Shown here piece by piece: positions 51,488 to 60,210 of a stretch of DNA of 64,000 nucleotides. The stretch is from contig JADKKB010000007.1 in the NCBI GenBank assembly GCA_016720705.1, positions 1,860,001-1,924,000 of the forward strand. The letters run 5' to 3'. The position numbers and the translations under genes are program-made. Each line of letters starts with the position of its first letter. Position 1 is the stretch's first letter. The notes under the pieces were generated by a model that had not been told where the DNA came from, searched no databases, and worked only from the letters and a program-made list of their open reading frames with translations. The stretch is from Chloracidobacterium sp. Its GTDB lineage: Bacteria; Acidobacteriota; Blastocatellia; Pyrinomonadales; Pyrinomonadaceae.

Positions 51488-53386
51488 ATGAATATCGTCT
51501 CGCTCGAAAATGTCTCTAAGAATTTTGGCTTCAAGCCGCTTTTTGAAAATGTGACCCTAGGTCTCGAGGATCGCGACAAGATCGGCATTATCGGTGCGAA
51601 CGGCTCGGGTAAATCGACGCTCTTAAAGATCATCGCCGGGCTCGAAGAACCCGATACCGGACGCGTCGTGAGGGCAAAGGGCAAGTCGCTCGCTTTTCTG
51701 TCGCAAAACCCGCAGTTCGACGACCAACTGACGGTACTCGAGACGATCTTTGCCTCGAGTAGCGGCGTGATGCAGACCATACGGGATTACGAGGCGGTCT
51801 GTCACGATCTCGCCGCCGGCCAGCACGATGCCGCAACTCTCCAGAGAATGTCCGATCTGCAGCACGAACTCGATACCAGCGGCGGTTGGGAGGTCGAGGC
51901 AAATGCCCGTGCTGTCCTGACGCGACTCGAGATCACCGACACCTCGGCCAAGATGGGCACGCTCTCAGGCGGCCAGCGTAAGCGCGTCGCCCTTGCTCAC
52001 GAACTCATCTTTAAGCCCGACATCCTGATCCTCGATGAGCCGACCAATCATCTCGACGCCGATACGATCGAGTGGCTTGAGGAATATCTGTCACGCTACA
52101 CGGGCGTCCTCTTGCTGGTCACGCACGACCGCTACTTTCTCGATCGAGTCACGAGTCGCATCTTCGAGGTAGATCGCGGTGCGATCCAGAATTTTAACGG
52201 AAACTACGCCTACTATCTCGAAAAAAAAGCTGAGCAGGACACACTTCGCGAGGTCGAGGGCCACAAACGCGACCAACTGATCAAAAAAGAACTCGCCTGG
52301 TTGCGTCGCGGAGCAAAGGCCCGAACACGCAAATCGAAACATCGCATCGAGGCCGCCCATACGCTGATGGCGATCCCGAAAGAGCAGGCCAAGGGCGAGG
52401 TCGATATCGCGATCGGCTCAAAACGCCTCGGTTCAAAGGTCATCGAATTCAACAATATTTCGAAATCCTACGGCGACGCGACCTTGATCGACGGCTTTAC
52501 ATACCTGCTCAAACGCGATGACCGCATCGGCATCATCGGTGCCAACGGCAGCGGCAAAACGACTTTGCTTGATATTATCACCGGCCGCATCGAGCCGACC
52601 GGCGGCGAGATCGAGATGGGAACGACAGTTCACATCGGCTATTACGACCAGGAAAGCCGAGCTCTGAACGACGAACAGCGCGTGATCGATTACATCCGCG
52701 ACGTCGCCGAATACGTCACGACCAACGAAGGCATTCAGATCACCGCGGGCAAAATGCTCGAGCGTTTTCTCTTCGCCCCGGCGGCTCAGTACGCCGTCAT
52801 CGGCAACCTATCGGGCGGCGAACGCCGTCGCCTTTACCTGCTACGGATCCTTATGGGCTCGCCAAACGTCCTGTTGCTCGATGAGCCGACCAACGATCTC
52901 GACATCCCGACGCTCATCGCCCTCGAGGAGTATCTCGACGATTTCGGCGGCGCTCTGATCGTCGTCAGCCACGACCGCTACTTTCTGGATCGGACGATCG
53001 AAAGCGTTTTTCGATTTGAGCCCGGCGGACACGTTCGCGAATATACCGGCGACTATTCCGCCTATCTCGAGCGACGCGAAGTCGAGGAAGCCCAGCTCAA
53101 GGATCAGGGAAGTGTAAAGCCTCCCGAAAAGCCCTTGGCCGTGCCGGCGGCCGAAAAACCAAAAGGTAAAAAGCTCTCATTCAAGGAGCTTCGCGAGTAT
53201 GAGGAGCTCGAGATCCGTATTGCACAAACCGAAAAACGGCTGCCCGAGATCGATACTGACCTCGCGGCCGCCGCCAGCGATGCAGGCCGTGTACACGAGC
53301 TTTTTGTCGAACAGCAAAAGCTCAACGACCGTCTCGAGATTGATATGGCCCGCTGGGCCGACCTCGCCGAGCGTCACGATGCCTGA
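51488..53386 (+). CDS. uup: ABC-F ATPase, Uup type
   Basis: 632 residues from ATG 51488 (AGAGG at 51477-51481). Two ABC domains: Walker A GANGSGKST (about 36-44) and GANGSGKTT (about 354), signature LSGGQRKR and LSGGERRR, and both Walker B LDEPTN. No TM segments. The C-terminal ~80 residues (KLSFKELREYEELEIRIAQTE) form the coiled coil characteristic of Uup, which acts on ribosomes or branched DNA. Complete. Confidence 0.93.
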   Translation: MNIVSLENVSKNFGFKPLFENVTLGLEDRDKIGIIGANGSGKSTLLKIIAGLEEPDTGRVVRAKGKSLAFLSQNPQFDDQLTVLETIFASSSGVMQTIRDYEAVCHDLAAGQHDAATLQRMSDLQHELDTSGGWEVEANARAVLTRLEITDTSAKMGTLSGGQRKRVALAHELIFKPDILILDEPTNHLDADTIEWLEEYLSRYTGVLLLVTHDRYFLDRVTSRIFEVDRGAIQNFNGNYAYYLEKKAEQDTLREVEGHKRDQLIKKELAWLRRGAKARTRKSKHRIEAAHTLMAIPKEQAKGEVDIAIGSKRLGSKVIEFNNISKSYGDATLIDGFTYLLKRDDRIGIIGANGSGKTTLLDIITGRIEPTGGEIEMGTTVHIGYYDQESRALNDEQRVIDYIRDVAEYVTTNEGIQITAGKMLERFLFAPAAQYAVIGNLSGGERRRLYLLRILMGSPNVLLLDEPTNDLDIPTLIALEEYLDDFGGALIVVSHDRYFLDRTIESVFRFEPGGHVREYTGDYSAYLERREVEEAQLKDQGSVKPPEKPLAVPAAEKPKGKKLSFKELREYEELEIRIAQTEKRLPEIDTDLAAAASDAGRVHELFVEQQKLNDRLEIDMARWADLAERHDA

Positions 53387-53413
53387 CGCCGCGAAGATTG
53401 GTACTATCAGAGA

Positions 53414-54571
53414 ATGGAGAAATTAAGGATCACGCTACTCGGAATGTTTTGCTGTTCGCTATTGTTTGCCGCCTGCGGCAATGCGGCGACAGGCTTTGGC
53501 GAAAACCAGGTCTTTGAGTCGCACGCAAAAGACGCTCGGTTTCGCGTCGAGACCATCGCCTCCGGCCTCGAGATCCCTTGGGGATTTGCCTGGCTCCCGA
53601 ATAAAGATCTGATCTTTACCGAGCGTCCCGGACGTGTGCGTATCATTCAGAACGGCAAGCTGAGGGCCGAACCGGTATTTGTCGTTCCGGACGTCGAGCC
53701 GTCGGGCGAGAGCGGCCTGATGGACATCTCGCTCCATCCCGACTTTGCCAAAAACCGCTTTATATATCTGGCGTACTCGTACAATAAAGAGGGAAAGCGC
53801 GTAAAGGTAATGCGCTATAAATACGCTGACGGTAAGTTTACCGAACCGAAAGTGATCGTCGAGGACGTGCCCGGAGCTCCGAATCACGCCGGTATGCGGT
53901 GCCGGTTCGGCCCCGACGGTAAGCTGTACGTCACGACGGGCGACTCGACCGATTGGAGTCTGGCACAAAAGCTCGAGTCGCTGGCCGGCAAAACGCTAAG
54001 GCTCAATGATGACGGCACGATCCCGTCCGATAATCCGTTTATTAAGACGGCCGCAGCACGGCCTGAGATCTGGAGTTACGGCCACCGAAACGCTCAGGGA
54101 TTGGCGTGGCAACCCGGTTCCGGGCTGATGTTTCAGACCGAGCACGGACCGAGCTCATTTGAGGGCAAAGGGTCAGGCGGCGATGAAGTGAATATCGTCG
54201 AGGCGGGCAATAATTTAGGCTGGCCCGATATCCACCACAACGAAAAACGCGAAGGTATGATCTCGCCTCTGCTCGAATACAGTCCCGCGTGTGCACCCGG
54301 CAGCGGTATGTTCTACAACGGCTCAGCGTTTCCCGCTTTCAAGGGAAATTTCTTTTTTGGCTGCCTGCGCGGTGCACGCATCACGCGGGTTACACTCGAC
54401 GGCCGCCGGGTCACAGCACAGGAAAACCTGCTCGAGGGCATCGTCGGACGAATTCGGGAAATGTCCGAAGGCCCCGACGGCTATATCTATTTCTCGACAT
54501 CTAATCGCGACGGCCGGGCAAATCCCGCTAAGGACGACGACCGAATAATGCGGCTCGTGCCGGCGAAATAG
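53414..54571 (+). CDS. PQQ-dependent sugar dehydrogenase-like lipoprotein (Asd/YliI family)
   Basis: 385 residues. A lipobox-type signal (LLFAAC at about residue 21) is followed by a six-bladed beta-propeller: GLEIPWGFAWLP, DLIFTERPGRV, GESGLMDISLHPDF, NHAGMRCRFGPDGKLYVTTGD, YGHRNAQGLAWQP and TEHGP. This is the glucose/sorbosone dehydrogenase family that uses PQQ, located in the periplasm. The catalytic His in NHAG is present. Convergent with ppk2 by 9 bp. The substrate is not known. Confidence 0.9.
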   Translation: MEKLRITLLGMFCCSLLFAACGNAATGFGENQVFESHAKDARFRVETIASGLEIPWGFAWLPNKDLIFTERPGRVRIIQNGKLRAEPVFVVPDVEPSGESGLMDISLHPDFAKNRFIYLAYSYNKEGKRVKVMRYKYADGKFTEPKVIVEDVPGAPNHAGMRCRFGPDGKLYVTTGDSTDWSLAQKLESLAGKTLRLNDDGTIPSDNPFIKTAAARPEIWSYGHRNAQGLAWQPGSGLMFQTEHGPSSFEGKGSGGDEVNIVEAGNNLGWPDIHHNEKREGMISPLLEYSPACAPGSGMFYNGSAFPAFKGNFFFGCLRGARITRVTLDGRRVTAQENLLEGIVGRIREMSEGPDGYIYFSTSNRDGRANPAKDDDRIMRLVPAK

Positions 54572-54580
54572 TTGATCAGA

Positions 54581-55546
54581 TCAGTTTTTTGACTTTTTCG
54601 GTTTCGAGGTCTTTTTATCCTTGTCCTTGTTGGGCACGGTCTTTTTCACCAAAAGGTGCGGTGCGATCTCGCCCTCGAGGATCTTCTTGGCTTGCTGCAA
54701 TTCCGCCAGATGCTCCGTGCTCATTGTCGGATACGTCATATCGAGCGACTCGAGCTTGCGGACTATGATCTCTGATATCGCGAGACGTGTAAACCATTTC
54801 TTGTCCGCCGGGATCACGTACCACGGGGAGTGATCGGTCGAGGTCGCCTCCATCGCGTCCTCGTATGCATTCATATAATCGTCCCAAAAGACACGTTCCT
54901 TGGCATCGCCGGCCGAAAATTTCCAATTCTTCTCGGTGATATCGATCCTTTCAAGAAAGCGTTTCTTCTGCTCGTCTTTGGAAACGTGCAGGAAAAACTT
55001 GATCACGTGAGTGCCGTTTTCGGTGAGATGCCGTTCCCAGTCCCGGATCTGCCGAAATCGCTTTTGCCAGATAAATTTGTCATTCTTGACCTTGTCCGGT
55101 AGTTGTTGCAGTTGGAGAATGCCCGAGTGCACGCGAACGACCAGAACCTCTTCGTAATGTGAGCGGTTAAAAATACCGATTCGGCCGCGTTCGGGCAGTG
55201 ATTTCTGACATCGCCAGAGATAGTCGTGATCGATCTCCTCCGACGAAGGCTGTTTGAAAGATGTGACCTGACAGCCCTGCGGATTGAGGCCGCTCATCAC
55301 GTGCTTGATCGCTCCGTCCTTGCCGGCGGCGTCCATCGCTTGAAAAATGATCAGCAGTGAGTGAACATTTTGAGCGTAAAGGATATCCTGAAGCTCGGCG
55401 AGCCGCTCAATATTTGCGGCAAGGTCGGCGACGGCCATTTTCTTATCGGTATAGCCGTCGGACTGGTCGGTAGCGTGATCGTCCAGATTGACCTTTGAGC
55501 CCTCGGCGACGCGAAATCGTTCGATATCAAATTTATTTTTTGCCAT
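54581..55546 (-). CDS. ppk2: polyphosphate kinase 2 family phosphotransferase
   Basis: 321 residues from ATG 55546; the frame stays open 115 codons further upstream but this would overlap the next divergent gene. Walker A DAAGKDGAI, the HVMSGLNPQGCQV segment, Walker B GIFNRSHYEEVLV and lid ITEKNWKFS identify PPK2, closest in look to class III enzymes that use polyphosphate to phosphorylate AMP and ADP. The C-terminus is a Lys-rich tail. It lies between two PQQ-type propeller genes. Confidence 0.94.
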   Translation of the reverse strand: MAKNKFDIERFRVAEGSKVNLDDHATDQSDGYTDKKMAVADLAANIERLAELQDILYAQNVHSLLIIFQAMDAAGKDGAIKHVMSGLNPQGCQVTSFKQPSSEEIDHDYLWRCQKSLPERGRIGIFNRSHYEEVLVVRVHSGILQLQQLPDKVKNDKFIWQKRFRQIRDWERHLTENGTHVIKFFLHVSKDEQKKRFLERIDITEKNWKFSAGDAKERVFWDDYMNAYEDAMEATSTDHSPWYVIPADKKWFTRLAISEIIVRKLESLDMTYPTMSTEHLAELQQAKKILEGEIAPHLLVKKTVPNKDKDKKTSKPKKSKN

Positions 55547-55571
55547 CAAGTACACGAATACCACGAAACTG

Positions 55572-56771
55572 ATGAAAATACTACCGCTTTTGTTGACACT
55601 TCTGATCTCAGCTACCGTTTTTGGCCAGCCCAAACTTGTTCCGACGCGAGTCACACTTAAGAACGGCAAGTCGTTTACGCTCAATCTGGCCGAGGGATTT
55701 GAGATCATCCCTGCGGCCGAGGGACTCAAGCGCGTACGCTTTTTTGCAAAAGCACCGGACGGCCGCATCTTTGTCACGGATATGTACAACCTCACGGACA
55801 ATAAACGCGGTACCGTGTACATTTTGGATGGTTGGGACGCGGCAAAGGGCAAATTCTCCAAAGTCATTCCGTATATGACCGGCTTGCACAATCCGAACAG
55901 CGTCCAGTTTTACCGCGACAGCGACGGCCAGGAATGGATCTATCTGGCCGAAACAGAAAAGCTGACGCGGCGCAAATTTACACGCGGCGAGATCCGGCCT
56001 ACCGACACAAGGCCGCAGACGCTCGCGACCTTTCCGGACTACGGTTTGAGTTACAAGTACGGCGGTTGGCATCTGACGCGGACGATCTCGTTCTCGCCGG
56101 ACGGCAAGCTTTACGTCTCGGTCGGGTCAAGCTGCAATGCCTGCGTCGAAAAAGAAAAGATCCGGGCGAGCATCGTCGAGATGAATCCGGACGGCACGGA
56201 CCAACGCGAATTTGCACGCGGCCTGCGCAACGCGGTCGGACTGCGGGCGATCGGTAAATTTGTGTTTGCGACCAATCAGGGCTCGGACCATCTCGGGCTG
56301 CAAAAGCCGGACGAGACATTTTACGCTCTAAAGCAGGGTTCGGATTATGGCTGGCCGTACTGCCATTCGTCGGGCGGTAAGATATTTGCCGATCCCGGTT
56401 TCAAACGGCCGGGCCAGTGCTCTAACGTAACGGCGCCTTACGCGTATTTCCCGGCGCGTTCGTCCGCACTCGGGTTCGATTATTTTGATGACGCCGATAC
56501 TGTGGCTTCGATCAAGGACGCCTTTCTGGTCTCGCTCCACGGATCGACGAATAAGGCGATCGGCCACGGCTATAAGGTTGTAATAATGCGAAAAGGCGAG
56601 CGGCTGCAGGATTTTATGAACGGATTTTTGCAGCGGGGCAAGGTCAACGGCAGGCCGTGCGACATTATGAAACTCGATGCCAACGCATTCTTAATGACGG
56701 ACGATTTTTCGGGGATCGTTTACCTCGTGCGTAAAAAGGGTACGGTTACCGAGATCGTGGAGGACGTCTAG
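55572..56771 (+). CDS. secreted sorbosone dehydrogenase-like propeller protein
   Basis: 399 residues from ATG 55572; a signal peptide (MKILPLLLTLLISATVFGQ) starts there, whereas the frame's upstream part would overlap ppk2. Beta-propeller of the L-sorbosone/glucose dehydrogenase type: GLHNPNSVQFYRD, SFSPDGKLYVSVGS, ARGLRNAVGLR, GSDYGWPYCH and PARSSALGFDYFDD. There is no cytochrome c CxxCH motif. The 26-bp gap to ppk2 is a shared divergent promoter region. Substrate unknown. Confidence 0.88.
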   Translation: MKILPLLLTLLISATVFGQPKLVPTRVTLKNGKSFTLNLAEGFEIIPAAEGLKRVRFFAKAPDGRIFVTDMYNLTDNKRGTVYILDGWDAAKGKFSKVIPYMTGLHNPNSVQFYRDSDGQEWIYLAETEKLTRRKFTRGEIRPTDTRPQTLATFPDYGLSYKYGGWHLTRTISFSPDGKLYVSVGSSCNACVEKEKIRASIVEMNPDGTDQREFARGLRNAVGLRAIGKFVFATNQGSDHLGLQKPDETFYALKQGSDYGWPYCHSSGGKIFADPGFKRPGQCSNVTAPYAYFPARSSALGFDYFDDADTVASIKDAFLVSLHGSTNKAIGHGYKVVIMRKGERLQDFMNGFLQRGKVNGRPCDIMKLDANAFLMTDDFSGIVYLVRKKGTVTEIVEDV

Positions 56772-56849
56772 AACGTCGCTGAAAAATCGCCCTTTCAGCT
56801 AGTCGGCGGTATCAATCGGTGTCGGTCTGTGATTAAATTTTTGTAGATT

Positions 56850-57866
56850 ATGCTCAAACGCTATATGCACAAACGCGAGCGGTATCACGCGTTTCTCGAA
56901 GATAACCGCGTCGTGCATCCGTTTGAATGGGGGACGGAGTACATCACCGACGATGCCGGCGGCCGCGACTCGCGCGAGCTGTTCAGCGAGTTTTCGAAAT
57001 ACACGATCGAACACAGCGAAGATTTTTTCTGCTCGCCCGAGATCAGCGATTTTCGATTGGACGGCGACGATCTGACCTGGACGAGCGGTATAAGAACGCT
57101 ATCGCCCGAGAACAACACGGTCTACGCCAAATATTTCCCAAACCAATCACACGACAAGAAAGCCGCCGTGCTCGTGCTGCCGCACTGGAATGCCAAGGCC
57201 GGGACGTATTTCGACCTCTGCAAAATATTTAACCGGTTGGGTTTTTCGGCATTGCGAATGACGCTGCCCTACCACGAGCAGCGGATGCCGCCCGAACTCG
57301 AACGTGCCGATTATCTCGTGGCTCCAAATGTCGGACGGACACTCCAGAGCCTGCGACAGTCCGTCGTCGATACGCGTTCGGCCGTGCGTTGGCTTAAGTC
57401 TCAGGGTTACGAAAAGATCGGCCTCGTCGGCACCAGCATCGGTTCGTGCGTCGGCTTTTTTGCCTTTGCACACGATATGCAGATCGATACGGCCGTCTTT
57501 AATCACGTTTCGGGCTACGTCGCCGATGTCGTTTGGGAGGGCCTGTCGACCTATCACGTCAAAGAGGGCATCGGCGACAACGTCGGTCTTGACGAGCTTC
57601 GCGAATATTGGCTGCCGATCTCGCCGATGGCGTATATGGACCGACTGTCAAAACTGCCGCCGCGGCCGCAGCGATATATCTATACGCTCTACGATCTGAG
57701 CTTTCCGGTCGATCTCTCACGCGATACGATGGCTGCCCTTCGCCGCCACAAGATCAAACACAGCAAAGCCGCGATCCCCTGCGGCCACTATACTCTCGGC
57801 GAAAAGCCCTGGGTGTACTACGACGGCTATAAGATCGTGTCCTTCCTAAGAAAGCACCTTAAATAG
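56850..57866 (+). CDS. alpha/beta hydrolase, ABHD18-like
   Basis: 338 residues without a signal peptide. Nucleophile elbow GTSIGSC; candidate acid in LYDLSFPVD and His in IPCGHYTLGE, so the triad looks complete. N-terminal FEWGTEYITDD and VLPHWNAKAG motifs are those of the ABHD18/DUF2048 group. Substrate unknown. Stands alone between the propeller gene and the sigma-factor gene. Confidence 0.86.
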   Translation: MLKRYMHKRERYHAFLEDNRVVHPFEWGTEYITDDAGGRDSRELFSEFSKYTIEHSEDFFCSPEISDFRLDGDDLTWTSGIRTLSPENNTVYAKYFPNQSHDKKAAVLVLPHWNAKAGTYFDLCKIFNRLGFSALRMTLPYHEQRMPPELERADYLVAPNVGRTLQSLRQSVVDTRSAVRWLKSQGYEKIGLVGTSIGSCVGFFAFAHDMQIDTAVFNHVSGYVADVVWEGLSTYHVKEGIGDNVGLDELREYWLPISPMAYMDRLSKLPPRPQRYIYTLYDLSFPVDLSRDTMAALRRHKIKHSKAAIPCGHYTLGEKPWVYYDGYKIVSFLRKHLK

Positions 57867-57941
57867 ATCCTCAAATCCGCCAAACAACTCCAATTCTTCG
57901 AACTTACATCCAATTGATGTTAAAATTCAGTCATCTTTTGA

Positions 57942-58904
57942 ATGAGTCTGATCGCCGAGAAGCACAAAAATACGGTAAGCGAAGCGATAGAGCACTTGAT
58001 CTCTCGTGCCGAGAACGCGCGTGGGCTTGAGGGATCGGATATTGCCGGACGCGTCGAGGCTACGCTCGAGAAATATCTGCTTCGCGACTCGCCGAACGCT
58101 GCCCACACGGATATCGAGGAGTTCGTACACGATATTCGGGCCGACGACCTGTGTCTGATAGTGGCGTGCGAACGCGGTGATGAAAGGGCTTGGGAAGATC
58201 TGGTGGCAAATTTTGACCCGACCGTAAAATCGGCGGCTCGTAGAATATCGTCGAACAATGACGACGCTGAGGATCTGGCGAGTTCGATCTGGGCCGAACT
58301 TTACGGCCTGAGGATAGGGGCGGACGGCAAAAAGAAGAGTAAGCTCGCATATTACTCCGGACGTGGCAGTCTGGCCGGATGGTTGCGGGCGGTCGTCTCG
58401 CAGCTTGCGGTCGATGAATTTCGCAAGCAGTCAAAGTTTGTACAGATCGAAGAAGACCGCGAGTTTGAAAATCTCGCCAACGAGGCCGCCGGCCGCGACA
58501 ACAATCATTTCGCGTCGCGCGGCGAAAATCCTGAGGTTTTGTTCAGCGACGGCGAAAGCGGTGCGGACGTTGCGGACGCTCTGGCCGCTGCGATCGCCGG
58601 ACTCGAGGCCGAGGATCGCCTGATCCTGAAAATGTATTATTTTGACAGCCTAAAGCTAAAGGACATCGCGGCGACATTCGGCTACCACGAGGCGACCGCC
58701 AGCCGTAAACTGACACGGGTGCAGTCCGACATCCGAAAGGGCGTCGAACGCGAACTCAGATCGAGACACGGTTGGACCGACGGCGAGGTCAAGCGCCACC
58801 TTAGCGACACAGCCGCAAGCCTCGGCGTGAATCTCGAGACGATGTTCGCCGCTCTGCTCGTTTTGGCTCTGATGCAAGATATATGGATCGGCGGCGTTCT
58901 ATAG
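57942..58904 (+). CDS. sigma-70 family RNA polymerase sigma factor (ECF-like)
   Basis: 320 residues. Region 2 is at about 75-140 (ERGDERAWEDLVANFDPTVKSAARR, EDLASSIWAELY) and region 4 at about 210-270 (LEAEDRLILKMYYFDSLKLKDIAATFGYHEATASRKL). An N-terminal extension of about 70 residues and a C-terminal helix with a hydrophobic end (TMFAALLVLALMQDIWI) are extra. The next gene encodes a zinc-finger membrane protein, the usual anti-sigma arrangement. Target promoters are unknown. Confidence 0.9.
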   Translation: MSLIAEKHKNTVSEAIEHLISRAENARGLEGSDIAGRVEATLEKYLLRDSPNAAHTDIEEFVHDIRADDLCLIVACERGDERAWEDLVANFDPTVKSAARRISSNNDDAEDLASSIWAELYGLRIGADGKKKSKLAYYSGRGSLAGWLRAVVSQLAVDEFRKQSKFVQIEEDREFENLANEAAGRDNNHFASRGENPEVLFSDGESGADVADALAAAIAGLEAEDRLILKMYYFDSLKLKDIAATFGYHEATASRKLTRVQSDIRKGVERELRSRHGWTDGEVKRHLSDTAASLGVNLETMFAALLVLALMQDIWIGGVL

Positions 58905-59000
58905 TTGGGTTACGAAAACCTCACCACAGGGGCGTCGGGGTTTGAGGCAAGATGGATATGAATTGCAGGATGTCAGTCATGAACATTAAATCAAGTCGGT

Positions 59001-59040
59001 CTGTCTCTGCATTCTCCGTGGCTTCTGTGGTGAAAATTTA
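59001..59040. repeat. dispersed intergenic phrase (CTCTGCATTCTCCGTGG type)
   Basis: CTGTCTCTGCATTCTCCGTG GCTTCTGTGGTGAAAA is directly before the anti-sigma gene. It has an imperfect CTCTG/TCTCCGTGG/TCTGTGGTG periodicity and resembles a short phrase found in front of genes in many unrelated genomes. No known function. Confidence 0.5.
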
Positions 59041-59044
59041 CTAG

Positions 59045-60172
59045 ATGGAACTTGAATTCGACAAAGAAATAGACGCGATACTGCGAAAAGCGCGGAGCGG
59101 TACGAGTGCGGCGGCGACGTCCGCGGACTCGTCGCACCTTGACGCCGACTCGATCGCTGCATTTGTCGAAAACGCTCTGCCGCAAGCGTCCAAACTGCTC
59201 TATATGGAGCATATCGCCGATTGCGACCGTTGCCGCCGGATTCTGTCACAGACCGTTACGCTTGATCGCGACGAGTCCTCAGATATTGCTGCCGCCATTA
59301 CGCCGCCGATCGAGCAACCGATCGCCGAAACGGTTTTGCCGTGGTACAAACGGTTCTTTAACACGCCCGAAATGGCAATGACGTTGGGGGCTTTGGTACT
59401 GGCATTCTCCGGCTTACTGGGTTACATCGTGATGCAAAACACGGATAGTGCGGCGAAGCCGGAACTATCTCGCGCCACCGAACAACAACCCACACAGGGC
59501 GGGCCGTTTTACGGCGGCGAAGCAGATTACCCAAGTGCAAACAAGGCCGCGGCGGTCTCGGATACCGCGAATGTCGTAGCCGCAAATTCGGCCTCAGGTG
59601 CAATGCCGATGAATACTGCCGCAAACACTGCGGCAAACTCAAGCGGCCTGATCGATGCACCGAGTGGCAGTGCCGCCGGGAACCGAGCAGTAAGTGCAGC
59701 AAAACCCGAAGCGTCAGCGGACGACAAGTCAATCGCCGCCTCGCCGCCGCCGCCCGCCCCGATCACTAGCCAACCGCCGACGAGCGAAAGTGATGCAAAA
59801 TCGGACGGCGGATCACCAAAAGCAAAAGAACAGAACGCAAGACTCGCCGCAACATCGACCGATGAGCGTATGGCCCGCGACGCCGCACCGCCGGCCAAAA
59901 AGAACACGGCCGTCCGCTCGGGCCCGTCAAACGCTCAGGCCCAGACTCAAAACGTCATCACCGAAAGCTCGCTACGTTCGGTGGGCGGCAAGTCGTTCGA
60001 TCGCCGGGGCGGCGTTTGGTATGACCTCGCCTACAAGGGCCAATCGACCAAAAAGGTGACTCGCGGGTCAAATGACTACCGAAAGCTCGATGGCGGACTC
60101 CGCAATATAGGTGATTCCCTGGACGGTACGCTCGTCGTAGTGTGGAAAGAAAAGGCGTATCGTATCCAATAG
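59045..60172 (+). CDS. zinc-finger membrane protein, candidate anti-sigma factor
   Basis: 375 residues. zf-HC2-like motif HIADCDRC (H-x3-C-x2-C, about residues 57-64) in the N-terminal cytoplasmic part, one TM helix (MAMTLGALVLAFSGLLGYIV, about 112-131), then a 180-residue low-complexity Ala/Ser/Pro/Asn stretch and a conserved-looking C-terminal domain (KSFDRRGGVWYDLAYKGQST). The arrangement with the sigma factor upstream supports an anti-sigma role. The periplasmic tail could sense an envelope signal. Confidence 0.8.
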   Translation: MELEFDKEIDAILRKARSGTSAAATSADSSHLDADSIAAFVENALPQASKLLYMEHIADCDRCRRILSQTVTLDRDESSDIAAAITPPIEQPIAETVLPWYKRFFNTPEMAMTLGALVLAFSGLLGYIVMQNTDSAAKPELSRATEQQPTQGGPFYGGEADYPSANKAAAVSDTANVVAANSASGAMPMNTAANTAANSSGLIDAPSGSAAGNRAVSAAKPEASADDKSIAASPPPPAPITSQPPTSESDAKSDGGSPKAKEQNARLAATSTDERMARDAAPPAKKNTAVRSGPSNAQAQTQNVITESSLRSVGGKSFDRRGGVWYDLAYKGQSTKKVTRGSNDYRKLDGGLRNIGDSLDGTLVVVWKEKAYRIQ

Positions 60173-60210
60173 TTCTTCGATTTCAACGCAGCCGGCGTTA
60201 ATATAATCGT

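Noticed and set aside
54581..55891. 436-residue form of PPK2
   Set aside because: The extra 115 residues lie antisense to the divergent propeller gene's signal peptide and do not resemble PPK2.
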